DNA from: Methanoculleus chikugoensis
Lineage (GTDB): Archaea > Halobacteriota > Methanomicrobia > Methanomicrobiales > Methanoculleaceae
Assembly (NCBI RefSeq): GCF_900095385.1
Contig: NZ_FMID01000030.1
Location: 1 to 38,246, forward strand
DNA length: 38,246 nucleotides
Direction: 5' to 3'
Within the stretch, counting starts at the first letter, position 1. Every line of letters begins with the position of its first letter. The notes beneath the pieces are model-generated. The model was not told where the DNA came from. It was given only the letters and a program-made list of their open reading frames with translations, and made no database searches. The position numbers were made by a program, and so were the translations under genes. Below, piece after piece: positions 8,215-16,195 of the stretch.

Positions 8215-8480
8215 GCCTCCGCGATCAGATCGGCGACAAGGTTTTCCTGGAACGCGCCGCCGCTGAAGAGATCGGCGGAGGTGTAGAATGCGTCGCCCTT
8301 CTGCAGAACCGGCGCTTCCTGGACGAATACGCCGTTCATGCGGAGTTCGGTCAGCGCCTCGGCGGACGCCATGTCGCACTCGACGAAGGGGACCCCCTTT
8401 GAGTTCAGGAACTCTTTGAGGATTTCGCAATTCGGGCAGAATTCCAGTGTGTATACGGTGAATTGCGTTGTATCTGAAAT
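8211..8480 (-). CDS. nrdH: NrdH-like glutaredoxin/thioredoxin-fold protein with a non-canonical ATT start
   Basis: The frame encodes an 89-residue thioredoxin-fold protein: a beta strand FTVYTLEF, then CPNC (C15, C18), a helix EILKEFLNSKGV, then PFVECDM, and a short C-terminal helix. The size and the CPxC redox motif match NrdH-like redoxins. Methanogen class III reductases of the NrdD3 type are reported to use such a redoxin, with ferredoxin-derived electrons. The stop TGA overlaps the nrdD ATG (ATGA), so the two are coupled. No ATG, GTG or TTG occurs in frame before CPNC: upstream there are only ATT-ATC-ATT codons and then an in-frame TAA at 8498-8496. I chose ATT 8480 (reads I/M-SDTTQF...). 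A TATA box about 30 nt upstream would give a near-leaderless mRNA. Confidence 0.82.
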   Translation of the reverse strand: MSDTTQFTVYTLEFCPNCEILKEFLNSKGVPFVECDMASAEALTELRMNGVFVQEAPVLQKGDAFYTSADLFSGGAFQENLVADLIAEA

Positions 8481-8500
8481 GATAATACCCCCGGATTATT

Positions 8501-8520
8501 CGGTCACTATATTTTCGTTT
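8501..8520 (-). promoter_or_regulatory. Putative TATA promoter of nrdH-nrdD
   Basis: On the minus strand CGAAAATATAGTG shows a BRE-like CGAAA followed by a TATA-like AATATAG. Its centre lies about 30 nt before the ATT codon proposed as the NrdH start, so transcription would begin close to the start codon. A GGGGG run between the promoter and the start codon is the only Shine-Dalgarno-like sequence. The remaining bases up to 8714 hold a weaker ATTTTGTA element about 30 nt before thpR. Confidence 0.45.
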
Positions 8521-8714
8521 TGTACGGTTATAACAGATCTCATTCTATGCGGGGCGCTGCTTCTCATCGGTGAGCATATTCCCGCGCCCCCGATGCGGAT
8601 GCCCGAAAACCTCCTGCCTGCCGGATTCCCCGGCCGCCTTGCGCTCTGTTGTGGCGCTCAAGCCTCCGCCGGACAATCACCATTTTGTAGGGTGAAGCAC
8701 GATAGTACGGTAGT

Positions 8715-9254
8715 ATGGTCAGGACGTTCGTTGCAATCGATCTGCCGGAGGATATCCGGGAGCGCGCCCGCGAGTCCCAGGAGATCCTGAAACGGTCGTC
8801 CGGACGGCTCGCCATCGTCGACCCTGCAAACCTCCATCTCACGGTGAAGTTCCTCGGGGAGATCGATCCGGCGCAGGTCGATCCGGTCGTCGAGGCGCTC
8901 CGGGCTGTCCGGGCCGCTCCCTTCAGCCTGACGGTCGGGTACCCCGTCTGCAACCCGCCGCGAAAACCGCGGGTGATCTGGTGCGACGTCACGGACGGCG
9001 GGGAGAGCGCCGCGCTTGCCCGGCAGGTGGACGATCTCCTCGCGCCGCTCGGGTTTTCCCGGGAGACCCGTCCTTTTCGCCCCCACGTGACCCTTGCCCG
9101 GGTGAAGGATTTCCACCCCTCGCAGTGCCGGGAGGCGGCATCCATCCCGCGCGAACCGCTCGGGACCTGCCGGGTGGCGAGCATCAAACTCAAGAAGAGC
9201 ACGCTGACGCCCCGCGGCTCGATCTACGAGGATCTCGCGGAGGTCGCGCTTTGA
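8715..9254 (+). CDS. thpR: RNA 2',3'-cyclic 3'-phosphodiesterase (2H family)
   Basis: A 179-residue member of the LigT/2H phosphoesterase family. The two catalytic HxT motifs are clear: HLTVKF at residues 41-46 and HVTLARV at residues 124-130. The N-terminus MVRTFVAIDLP and the spacing of the two motifs are typical. The enzyme opens 2',3'-cyclic phosphates on RNA; some archaeal members can also ligate tRNA halves in vitro. The gene ends in TTGA, where its TGA stop overlaps the TTG start of the cca gene, so the two are translationally coupled tRNA-processing genes. The start ATG lies about 30 nt after a TATA-like ATTTTGTA, consistent with a leaderless message. Confidence 0.93.
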   Translation: MVRTFVAIDLPEDIRERARESQEILKRSSGRLAIVDPANLHLTVKFLGEIDPAQVDPVVEALRAVRAAPFSLTVGYPVCNPPRKPRVIWCDVTDGGESAALARQVDDLLAPLGFSRETRPFRPHVTLARVKDFHPSQCREAASIPREPLGTCRVASIKLKKSTLTPRGSIYEDLAEVAL

Positions 9255-10624
9255 CCCGGTGCCCCTGCGAGGAGGAGGTGCTCAATAGGATCCGCCCCAC
9301 GCCCGAGGAGCGGACCTACATCCGTGCGATCGGAAAGCGGCTGATCGAGGCGGTGGAGCGTTCGGGGAAGGCGAAGGCGATGATGGTGGGCTCGGTCGCC
9401 CGCGATACCTTCGTCCGGGGCGACCGCGATCTCGACATCTTCATGCTCTTCGATCCCTCTCTCTCCCGGGAGGAGCTACAGGAGCAGGGATTGGCCCTCG
9501 CGCACCGGATCGCGGAGGAGTTCGGCGCGACCTGGCGGGAGAAGTACGCGGAGCACCCCTACGTCAACGCGACGATCAACTCGCTCGACATCGACCTCGT
9601 CCCCTGCTACGCCGTCGCGAGCGCCACCGAGATCAAGAGCGCCGTGGACCGGACGCCGTTTCACACCCGCTACATCCTCTCGCATATCGGCGGCTATGCC
9701 GACGACGTCCTTCTCTTAAAGCAGTTCGCGAAGTCGGGCGGGGTCTACGGCTCGGATCACATGACCGAGGGGTTTTCCGGCTACCTCTGCGAGATCCTGA
9801 CGATCCATTACGGGGGGTTCCACCCGCTCCTCGAGGCCGCCTCCTGCTGGAAGCCCGGGGAGGTGATCGATATCGAGGGGCACGCCGCGAAGGAGTTCGA
9901 GGATCCGCTCGTCGTCATCGATCCGGTCGATCCGGAGAGAAACGTGGCGGCGGCGCTCTCGCTCTCGCGGATGTTCGAGTTCGTGGAGCTCGCCCGCGGC
10001 TACCTCGCCGGGCCGTCGGAGGCCTTCTTCTGCCGCCCTCCCTCGCCGCCGCTCACCCGGGAGGTCTTCGCCCGTCTCCTCTCCGCGCGGGGGACGCACC
10101 TCTTCTCCATCGCGTTTGCAACCCCGGACTACACCCCCGACACGGTGGTCCCCCAGCTCCGCAAGTCCGCCGAGTCGATCCGGGAACTCCTGGAGCGGAA
10201 CGGGTTTCCGGTCAACCGCATCGATGTCTGCATGGGAAAAGAGCGGTGCATGCTCCTCTTCGAGCTGATGGCCGGGACCGTTCCGGTGATGCGCCGGCAT
10301 ATCGGCCCGCCGCTCTCGGCGCGGGAGAACGCCGAGAAGTTCCTCGCGAAATACGTGAGCGAGGAGGTCTTCGCCGGCCCTTACGTGGAGGACGGCCGCT
10401 ACGTGGTCGAAATCCCTCGCACGTTCACCCGGGCGGTCGACCTGTTGCGGTCGAAGGCGCTCTTCGATGTCGCGCTCGGCAAGCACGTCCACCGCTCGAT
10501 GAAGCAGGGCTGGACGGTGAAGGTCGGTGCGGAGTGCTGGGACGAGGAATTTGCCGGGTTCCTCTCGGGATTCATCGAGCGGTCGTCGCCGCTCGCGAGG
10601 ATGAAGAGACTGACGGGGAAGTAG
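9251..10624 (+). CDS. cca: CCA-adding tRNA nucleotidyltransferase, archaeal class I
   Basis: A 457-residue protein of the usual length for archaeal CCA enzymes, which add the 3' CCA end to tRNAs without a nucleic acid template. The nucleotidyltransferase signature is visible: MVGSVARDTF (about 45-54) and GDRDLDIFMLF with the metal-binding Asp pair (about D60 and D62). The Asp-rich strand SLDIDLVPCY gives the third carboxylate. The C-terminal part has the KHVHRSMKQGW segment typical of the archaeal tail. The TTG start at 9251 was chosen because it overlaps the thpR stop (TTGA) and has GGAGGT about 6 nt upstream; a GTG at 9278 is an alternative. The frame stays open further upstream, but that part is out-of-frame thpR coding sequence. 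Confidence 0.93.
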   Translation: MTRCPCEEEVLNRIRPTPEERTYIRAIGKRLIEAVERSGKAKAMMVGSVARDTFVRGDRDLDIFMLFDPSLSREELQEQGLALAHRIAEEFGATWREKYAEHPYVNATINSLDIDLVPCYAVASATEIKSAVDRTPFHTRYILSHIGGYADDVLLLKQFAKSGGVYGSDHMTEGFSGYLCEILTIHYGGFHPLLEAASCWKPGEVIDIEGHAAKEFEDPLVVIDPVDPERNVAAALSLSRMFEFVELARGYLAGPSEAFFCRPPSPPLTREVFARLLSARGTHLFSIAFATPDYTPDTVVPQLRKSAESIRELLERNGFPVNRIDVCMGKERCMLLFELMAGTVPVMRRHIGPPLSARENAEKFLAKYVSEEVFAGPYVEDGRYVVEIPRTFTRAVDLLRSKALFDVALGKHVHRSMKQGWTVKVGAECWDEEFAGFLSGFIERSSPLARMKRLTGK

Positions 10625-10642
10625 GGGCCGGCCCGGACCCCC

Positions 10643-11056
10643 TCACACAACGGTGCCGGTGATCCGCCCCTTTTCTTCGCCCAGGGCCCAGACTATAAAG
10701 TCATCCACTGATGGGAACGGGTCGACCGTAATGGCGCACGCGCCTTCTTCCCGGGTGTCGATCCTCTCTGTCTCCCCGGTCTCCCCCGTCCGGTGCGCGT
10801 ACCTGACCTCGTAGATCGGTTCCGGGCCCCTGAGTTTCGGGTGCTGTGTCCTGCCGTAGGCAATGGCGACGGCCCATTCCTCGTCGGAGATGTCCACGTA
10901 AACAGTCCCGAGCAGCGTTCCCCCGGCGCTCCGCACCTGGGTTGTCGATTCAAACGATTCTACGGCACTCTTCGCGGTGCCTTTCGGAGAATACCCAAAA
11001 TATCGTGCCATCTTACCGTACCTCTGGTTGTTCTTCGCCTGCGGTCTTTCAGGCAT
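10643..11056 (-). CDS. Hypothetical protein
   Basis: A 137-residue protein that I do not recognise. It is predicted soluble, mixed alpha/beta, with no signal peptide, membrane segment or Cys cluster. The middle part (about 40-70: a GTVYVDISDEEWAVAIAYG-like stretch) looks like two beta strands and a helix, followed by YEVRYAHRTGETGE and an acidic C-terminus. GC content and codon use match the surrounding core genes, so it is probably a real gene. ATG 11056 has GGGAG about 6 nt upstream; an internal ATG at 11011 (MARYFGYS...) also has a good AGAGGT site. It converges with cca (18 nt between stops) and lies upstream of the pilin genes' far end. No function can be assigned. Confidence 0.6.
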   Translation of the reverse strand: MPERPQAKNNQRYGKMARYFGYSPKGTAKSAVESFESTTQVRSAGGTLLGTVYVDISDEEWAVAIAYGRTQHPKLRGPEPIYEVRYAHRTGETGETERIDTREEGACAITVDPFPSVDDFIVWALGEEKGRITGTVV

Positions 11057-11232
11057 CCCGGATCTCCCGGACTTCTGCGCCGGGGACGGGGTTCCTGCCC
11101 GGGGCTGGTATGGTCCGGGCAGGTTTCAACCCCGCCTGCACGGGCAGTCACAGGCTCTGTCGGGATAAGACGGAGGGTTGAGTTCAGGGATCGCACGTCC
11201 CGTCGCTCTCGCGCCCTCCCGGTTTTGATCGT

Positions 11233-11724
11233 TCATACCAGCGCTATCGAGCCTGATGCGATCATCCTGTCCGTCGCCTTGTCGACGATGGTCCACTTGA
11301 TCATCGTGTTCTTGACGAGAGTCATACTACCGAATGTGATGCCTTCGGTCCACCCGGGGGGATCTGCCCCCTTGAGGACAAACTTGTCTCCCGTCGCGAT
11401 CATGTTGTCGGCGGCCCCCAGTTCTTCAAAAGCGACCGCATTTGTGCCGACATCCGCGGTGGTCAGTGTGGTCTTGGCATCCTCTGAGGCGAGGATCACC
11501 TTTACGTCCCTGAGCGTGAAGGCGTCGCCGCCCTTGTGCTCGAAGGTTAACTGGTGCCGAACCAGATCGGCCGTACACTCAATCGATGCCTGAGGGGCTT
11601 TTCCCGTCTCTCCTGCAAGACCTCCGGCAAACCCGCTCACCACGGCGGCGATGACAATCGTCACCACCAGCATGAGCATGACCCCGATGACCGGTGAAAC
11701 CGCAGAATCGTTCTCGATCCTCAT
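11233..11724 (-). CDS. Archaeal type IV pilin
   Basis: A 163-residue secreted pilin. The N-terminus MRIENDSAVSPVIGVMLMLVVT carries the short charged leader, the AVSPVIG processing region and one hydrophobic helix of the archaeal pilin N-terminal family (formerly DUF1628), ending AAVVSGFAGGLAGET. A prepilin peptidase should cleave near the AVSP segment; the helix then packs in the filament core. The remainder is a beta-rich extracellular domain ending in IASGSIALV. Its ATG overlaps the TGA of the upstream pilin gene (ATGA), so the two are co-expressed. The first about 40 residues are nearly identical to those of the upstream pilin, while the head domains differ, as in a duplicated major/minor pilin pair. 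Role inferred: surface adhesion. Confidence 0.9.
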   Translation of the reverse strand: MRIENDSAVSPVIGVMLMLVVTIVIAAVVSGFAGGLAGETGKAPQASIECTADLVRHQLTFEHKGGDAFTLRDVKVILASEDAKTTLTTADVGTNAVAFEELGAADNMIATGDKFVLKGADPPGWTEGITFGSMTLVKNTMIKWTIVDKATDRMIASGSIALV

Positions 11725-12425
11725 CGGATGACCACCTCTCTGTCAAAGACGTACTTCCCGCTTGGTTTGTGCAGGATCTTGAAGTCGACAACCGCTCCCG
11801 GTACAAAGCCCGATGAAGCGTCCGAGCAGTTCACGCCGAAGAGTTCATTCATCGCGGGGTTGACGTGCGGATTGTCGGGTTTGTGGTTGTCGTTGTAGTT
11901 GCCGGCAAAACCGTGCGGGTCGCAGAGGATGTCCCCCGGCCTGAACGTGGCCGAGATGTTCCCGAACCAGTTTTCGTTCCCGGTGTTGTTCTGAATGGTA
12001 CTGGATTTGAAACGGTTCTGATCGTTCAAAAACAGGACGCTGCAATTTTGCGTACTTTTCCAGGATTGCCAAGAGTCATCGCCTGGAACATAGACTTCAC
12101 CCTCGAGTCCTCCTTTAACGATCTCGCCCGACGACGCATTCGTGAAATAGGTGACTATCTGGAGGTCTTTTGTGGGCAGTACATCGCCGCTGAGGTGTTC
12201 GATGACGATACCGGGGCAATAGTATCCGCTCCCCCAGGGAGGCATTGCCCCATAGTTCTCAAGACTGTAAATTTTTACATCGATGGACGCCGTCGGCGCG
12301 ACTCTGGTCTCCCCCGCCAGTCCGCCGGCAAACCCGCTCACCACGGCGGCGATGACAATCGTCACCACCAGCATGAGCATGACGCCGATGACCGGTGATA
12401 CGGCATCCTCGTTTGGTATACTCAT
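11721..12425 (-). CDS. Archaeal type IV pilin, longer paralogue
   Basis: A 234-residue pilin with leader MSIPNEDAVSPVIGVMLMLV and hydrophobic helix ending VSGFAGGLAGET. The extracellular part (about 45-234) is larger than in the downstream copy and is rich in Asn, Gly and aromatic residues, including GNENWFGNISATFRPGD and N-x-S/T sequons that could be N-glycosylated. It has isolated cysteines (for example in SGYYCPGI, TQNCSVLF and GVNCSDAS) that may pair outside the cell. The start has a strong GGAGGAATCT site about 5 nt before the ATG. The gene is the first of a two-pilin operon. No archaellin or pilus-assembly ATPase genes are within the window. Confidence 0.88.
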   Translation of the reverse strand: MSIPNEDAVSPVIGVMLMLVVTIVIAAVVSGFAGGLAGETRVAPTASIDVKIYSLENYGAMPPWGSGYYCPGIVIEHLSGDVLPTKDLQIVTYFTNASSGEIVKGGLEGEVYVPGDDSWQSWKSTQNCSVLFLNDQNRFKSSTIQNNTGNENWFGNISATFRPGDILCDPHGFAGNYNDNHKPDNPHVNPAMNELFGVNCSDASSGFVPGAVVDFKILHKPSGKYVFDREVVIR

Positions 12426-12520
12426 CTAGATTCCTCCGTTTTCGATGCTGTGCAGGGAGGGCCCGGTCTCTGCACAACGCAATTTTATTATCATTATAAC
12501 TATTTAACTTGATCATTTTA
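12426..12520 (-). promoter_or_regulatory. Leader and promoter of the pilin operon
   Basis: On the minus strand the AT-rich stretch AAGTTAAATAGTTATAATG (about 12493-12511) contains TATA-like elements some 70-85 nt before the first pilin ATG, leaving a leader of about 50-60 nt with a good GGAGGAAT ribosome-binding site. The rest of the gap up to 12773 holds an AT-rich inverted repeat GTATTAT-AGCA-ATAATAC (12525-12542), then GC-rich sequence without a gene I can support. A TATA-like GGTATATCCC (12739-12748) precedes the gene at 12774. Confidence 0.45.
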
Positions 12521-12773
12521 TTTTGTATTATAGCAATAATACTTGTTTAAGGGACTGCAGAACCGGAACTGCGTGTGCCGGGACGGGGTGCACCGTCTTC
12601 AAGGGAAAAGATGACCGGGGCCGGCAGGTAAGCGCCCGGTTGCTCCCGGAGGACGGTCATGGCGGCACGGCCACCCCTCCCCGCCCTGCCGTGGTGATCC
12701 CGGGGCGGCAACGCTGCACCGCCCCCGGCGCCCTTGCGATTGGTATATCCCGCCGTAGTGCTCCCTTCTGTTC

Positions 12774-13250
12774 ATGAACGCGACAACGTGCGCAAAACTC
12801 CTCGGCTTCGGTCTCCTCACCTGGGTCCTGTCGTTCCTCCTCGCAGTCCCCTTCTATTCGCCGGAGGGCGTTGCGCTCTACGACATCTTCCTGATCAAGT
12901 CGATCCTCCTCGTCGTCTCCGCCGCGCTCGGGACCTTCCTCATCCTGGTCTCCTTCAGGAGCGTGCATGCCCGGTTCGTCCGGGAAGGCGCCCTGCTCGG
13001 CGGCGTATGGCTCCTGATCAACTGGGCGCTCGACGTCGTCATCCTCCGCCCCCTCGCGGGGATGGACGCCGGCACCTACGTGGCGCAGATCGGGCTACGC
13101 TACCTCACCATCCCGATCATCGCGGTCGGGATCGGGTATGCGGCCGAACAGGCCGTCCGGGGTGTCGGGCAGCCTCAGGTATCTCATGAGCGGATCTTCT
13201 GGAAGAGTACACTCCAGCGATCGTCGCGAGCACGACGCAGTCGACCATGA
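12774..13250 (+). CDS. Small membrane protein of unknown function
   Basis: A 158-residue protein with four likely membrane helices: about residues 8-28, 36-64, 74-95 and 105-125. The loops are short, with a basic segment RSVHARFVREG between helices 2 and 3. I do not recognise a family. A TATA-like GGTATATCCC about 30 nt before the ATG suggests leaderless expression. The last about 30 residues (HERIFWKSTLQRSSRARRSRP) are basic, lack membrane character, and overlap the end of a decayed permease gene on the other strand, so the native C-terminus may have been altered by local rearrangement. The gene sits at the edge of a region of mobile-element decay. Confidence 0.65.
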   Translation: MNATTCAKLLGFGLLTWVLSFLLAVPFYSPEGVALYDIFLIKSILLVVSAALGTFLILVSFRSVHARFVREGALLGGVWLLINWALDVVILRPLAGMDAGTYVAQIGLRYLTIPIIAVGIGYAAEQAVRGVGQPQVSHERIFWKSTLQRSSRARRSRP

Positions 13251-13433
13251 CGGCGAAACAAACGAGCGGATGAAGCTGGGCGGTCCAGAAGAGGTCGTAG
13301 CGAATCCCTTCGACGCCGTGGATCGGGGTGTCCGCGAGCATCAGCGGCCGGAGTCAGGCAGGCAGACTGTTGATGGGGAAGAGCGCCCCGGAAAGGCCGA
13401 AGATGGGAAAGATCACGAAGTTCATGATGGAGG
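13184..13433 (-). pseudogene. Remnant of an ABC-2 type transporter permease
   Basis: Read on the minus strand from about 13433, the frame gives MTSIMNFVIFPIFGLSGALF then PINSLPA, a TGA stop where the family has Trp (PAW), then LRPLMLADTPIHGVEGIRYD and a final membrane helix. This is the C-terminal third of an ABC-2/DrrB-like permease (MNF...SGALFP...LP.WL signature). Near the end a one-base loss would restore a ...GVY-x-FQKIRS ending at the stop 13186-13184. The N-terminal two thirds are missing, cut exactly where the transposase remnant ends at 13434. So it is broken by truncation, one nonsense change and one frameshift. No ATPase partner is present. The last bases overlap the convergent gene ending at 13250. 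Confidence 0.75.
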
Positions 13434-13965
13434 TCATCCCAATACTCTCGCGCTCATGACGCTGCATGCCAGGTGAATCAGTCCCAGGAATGAGTGCTCG
13501 TATCGTTCGTATCGTGGAACAATCCTCTTGAATGCTTCAATTCGACTGAAGAGCCGTTCTACTGTATTTTGTCTCTTGTAGAACTCCGGATCTAACCGGA
13601 CTGGTCGTCCTCGATTTAGATGTATCAGGGTTCTCCGGTTGACCTGGATATTGCTTTTGATCCCTCATTTCCGGTTGTGTTGTCTGATTTTTTTGTGGAT
13701 CATAGGCTACATCTGAGGAGATGACCCTGGGACGGACTTGCACCTTGGGAATCTCAAATGCTTTGAGGATTGGCTCGTAAATCCGTGAATCATAGATCTT
13801 AGAGTGCGCAACCGTGCAGGCAAGGGGAGGCCGTTCCGATCGACCAGAGCACTCAGCTTATCCCCCTTTACCGATTTATAACCATCATAGTCTGTTGGTC
13901 CCCTTCCTTCGCCGGGATATCCTTGGTATCAGCCGCACAATGAAGGAGATCGATTTTCTTGATCT
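13434..13965 (-). pseudogene. Degenerate IS5/IS4-type (DDE) transposase remnant
   Basis: Joining three minus-strand frames gives a recognisable IS5-group transposase C-terminal two thirds: KKIDLLHCAADTKDIPAKEG, then DYDGYKSVKGDKLSALVDRN, then a segment with SKIYDSRIYEPILKAFEIP and VISSDVAYDP, then KSNIQVNRRTLIHLNRGRP and FKRIVPRYERYEHSFLGL before a TGA stop at 13436-13434. The family pattern of a catalytic Asp strand (SSDVAYD) and the C-terminal Glu region (NTVERLFSRIEAFK) is present. At least three frameshifts and one TGA inside the frame make it inactive, and the N-terminal third is missing. It abuts the truncated permease exactly at its stop codon. I saw no clear terminal inverted repeats. 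Confidence 0.85.
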
Positions 13966-14043
13966 CATACCTGGATTGGAGGGGTCGAGGAAGATTGCCC
14001 GGTACATTCTTTTCTTTTTAGAATTTTTGGATTTTCACGAAAG

Positions 14044-15999
14044 CTACCCCCACTCGGAAATACTCCGTTGTCCATCGGATTTAGGTGCATAATATGCCTG
14101 ATTTTTACTATTTGGCTTGTCGGGAACTGTCAGAAATACTTTTTTTGCAGAAACAAGTTCTCTTAAGCAATTTTTGGCCCATGTCCGTGTTTTTCTAAAC
14201 AAGATACTGATCTCCGTAGCGGTGAATGGATGGACTTCGCATACCCTGACAATCAACTCCTCCCGTTTCTCTGGTGTGATTCTCTGTCCAAGATTTTGAA
14301 TCTCATATTGCAGATTGTCTGGAAGTGATGATAGGATATATTCTCTCTCTAATTTTATCTGGGTACCTTGCGCTCTTAACTGGGTAAGTAAGTCTGATTT
14401 AGGCTTAATTTCAGTCCCTATCTGGGTATCTTGTGGTTTTATCTGAGTACTTAAGCCCGATTCCGATTCCTTCCCCAGGCAGGTTCTGGACAGTGTGTAG
14501 TAGGTTCCAGACCCGTGCGAATGTTGTTCTAAAATACCTAACCCTCGAAGTCTCGTGAGAAGATTACTTGCCTTTGGCGTGTCATATCCTGTTAATTTTC
14601 TGCACTCCGCGTTTGAAACATGCCCTTTATTTCTTGCAAAAACTAAAATGCGAGCTTCTTCTCCGGAGAGGCCAAATCGGTTGAACTGGTTTAACCAGAC
14701 AAGTGCTGTCTCATCCATCAACTGGTGAAGTGATAACGTCGCAATAAAGGTGTTGTCCGCCTTAGATGACGCAAAGTGAGGAGGGGGAAGTTGGGCTTCC
14801 TGCATCCTTTTCTGGACTTTTGCGATACCGGAACCCTTATTTTCCGCATACTCAGTCTCATGTAGAACACTTGCAATTGTCTGATTCCGAATCTGTGAGC
14901 CCGGTGTACCGATGCAGTCTATTGGTTTCAATGAATATCCGGGATTATGGAACTCGATTCTATTAGTAAATCGAATCACCAGAGTAGGTCCGGATACCTG
15001 ATAGTCACGGTGCATAACCGCATTCACAAGGACTTCACGAATTGCATCGTATGGAATTACAGGTTTTTCCTCCCGCGTTAAGCTGCCTTTTGGGAATGAA
15101 AACTCCCGCTCCATATCATCCATGATTGCGGCTTCTGCTTTTGGAAGAAGGGTCAACAATGCTTCTCTCAATTCAATAGAGTAGTATGTATCATCCACTT
15201 CGCCTCCCCAATCTCTTCCCTTAACGCGGACATAATCAAAACGCATCATCGAAAAATAACGCCGTAGTACACTTTCTGTCCCAAAAAGAAGCAACCCTGC
15301 GATAGTTGGTCTTGAGATCCCGTCCACCATTTCGGTACAATGAAGGGCATCAAGCAACTCTTCATCGCTATAATGCAGTTCCGATGCATTAGGATCTTTC
15401 TTTGCCCGCAATTTTCGATATTCTTTTAACGCATGTGGATTGATGTCTGCCAATGATGTTTGAGGGAGCACAGTCTCATCATATGGGCGAATATTCCGCA
15501 GTTGAAATAACTGGGCTAAATCATCTGGAGTACATACCTGGTCGGTTGGGCCAACCCGAATGTACGTTCCCTTGTCAAGCCCTTGTTTTCTCACGAATAT
15601 TGGCTTTACTCGTGCTTCTGCTTCAGGTATATATACACAAATTACAGTTTTCCCCTCTAAAACCCCGCTTTGGATTCTTGGGCGGATAATTTCATTAAAC
15701 TTAGACGAACATTGGGTTGCCAGATTACTCTGAAGCCTATCTGGATCATCAACACCCACGACGGCATATTTTGGGTTGGCGGTTTTATCTTCACTGATGC
15801 CAAGGAGGAGATACCCGCCATCAAGCCCGATCGTATTTGCATAGGCGCAAACCGTCTGCATCACGGAGTTTCCAATCTCATTGCCGAGTTTTACCTCTAA
15901 CCGGGTGTGCTCATCTCTTTGCAGAAGTTGTTCCCATAGTTCGCGAATATTCATATTGTATTCCCTGAAATTCGATTCCTGATCGGAATTCGTTAGCAT
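14044..15999 (-). CDS. AlbA_2/Schlafen-like ATP-binding protein with winged-helix C-terminus
   Basis: A 651-residue protein of the COG2865 type ('predicted transcriptional regulator'). The N-terminal part (about 20-150) is an AlbA_2 domain: TRLEVKLGNEIGNSVMQTV, then GGYLLLGISED and YIRVGPTDQ. The middle (about 300-430) has the divergent HATPase segment: IPYDAIREVLVNAVMHRDY, FTNRIEFHNPGYS, and NKGSGIAKVQKRM. The C-terminal part contains winged-helix elements (SNAECRKLTGYDTPKASNLL) and a second one near the end. Proteins of this type are common in mobile and defence regions and are suspected regulators or effectors; the exact role is unknown. The gene is AT-richer than the core genes and is flanked by transposase remnants, suggesting transfer. 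ATG 15954 (MNIRELWEQ) is an alternative start and agrees better with the conserved domain. Confidence 0.85.
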   Translation of the reverse strand: MLTNSDQESNFREYNMNIRELWEQLLQRDEHTRLEVKLGNEIGNSVMQTVCAYANTIGLDGGYLLLGISEDKTANPKYAVVGVDDPDRLQSNLATQCSSKFNEIIRPRIQSGVLEGKTVICVYIPEAEARVKPIFVRKQGLDKGTYIRVGPTDQVCTPDDLAQLFQLRNIRPYDETVLPQTSLADINPHALKEYRKLRAKKDPNASELHYSDEELLDALHCTEMVDGISRPTIAGLLLFGTESVLRRYFSMMRFDYVRVKGRDWGGEVDDTYYSIELREALLTLLPKAEAAIMDDMEREFSFPKGSLTREEKPVIPYDAIREVLVNAVMHRDYQVSGPTLVIRFTNRIEFHNPGYSLKPIDCIGTPGSQIRNQTIASVLHETEYAENKGSGIAKVQKRMQEAQLPPPHFASSKADNTFIATLSLHQLMDETALVWLNQFNRFGLSGEEARILVFARNKGHVSNAECRKLTGYDTPKASNLLTRLRGLGILEQHSHGSGTYYTLSRTCLGKESESGLSTQIKPQDTQIGTEIKPKSDLLTQLRAQGTQIKLEREYILSSLPDNLQYEIQNLGQRITPEKREELIVRVCEVHPFTATEISILFRKTRTWAKNCLRELVSAKKVFLTVPDKPNSKNQAYYAPKSDGQRSISEWG

Positions 16000-16195
16000 A
16001 CATTACGTCAGTGAATCCATATTACCTTTCCATAGATATTCAAAGTGTTGTGCCTTTTGAGAGAAAACTATGTTGTTATAGTTGACTCAACAATTTTAGA
16101 GTATACCCTGAATTCAGGAATACCTTCACCTTTTATACCCAATGGGTTCTCTTCGTGCTCGTTGCCCCCTAATTCTCTAAGATCATCGGATAGAG

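Noticed and set aside
8215-8430. N-terminal extension of NrdD by 72 residues
   Set aside because: The extension is Arg/Pro-rich and is the NrdH gene read out of frame; the ATGA overlap and the family start support ATG 8214.
12525-12542. GTATTAT-AGCA-ATAATAC as an operator
   Set aside because: AT-rich short stem in an AT-rich promoter zone; chance is likely, and it lies upstream of the pilin TATA box without other support.
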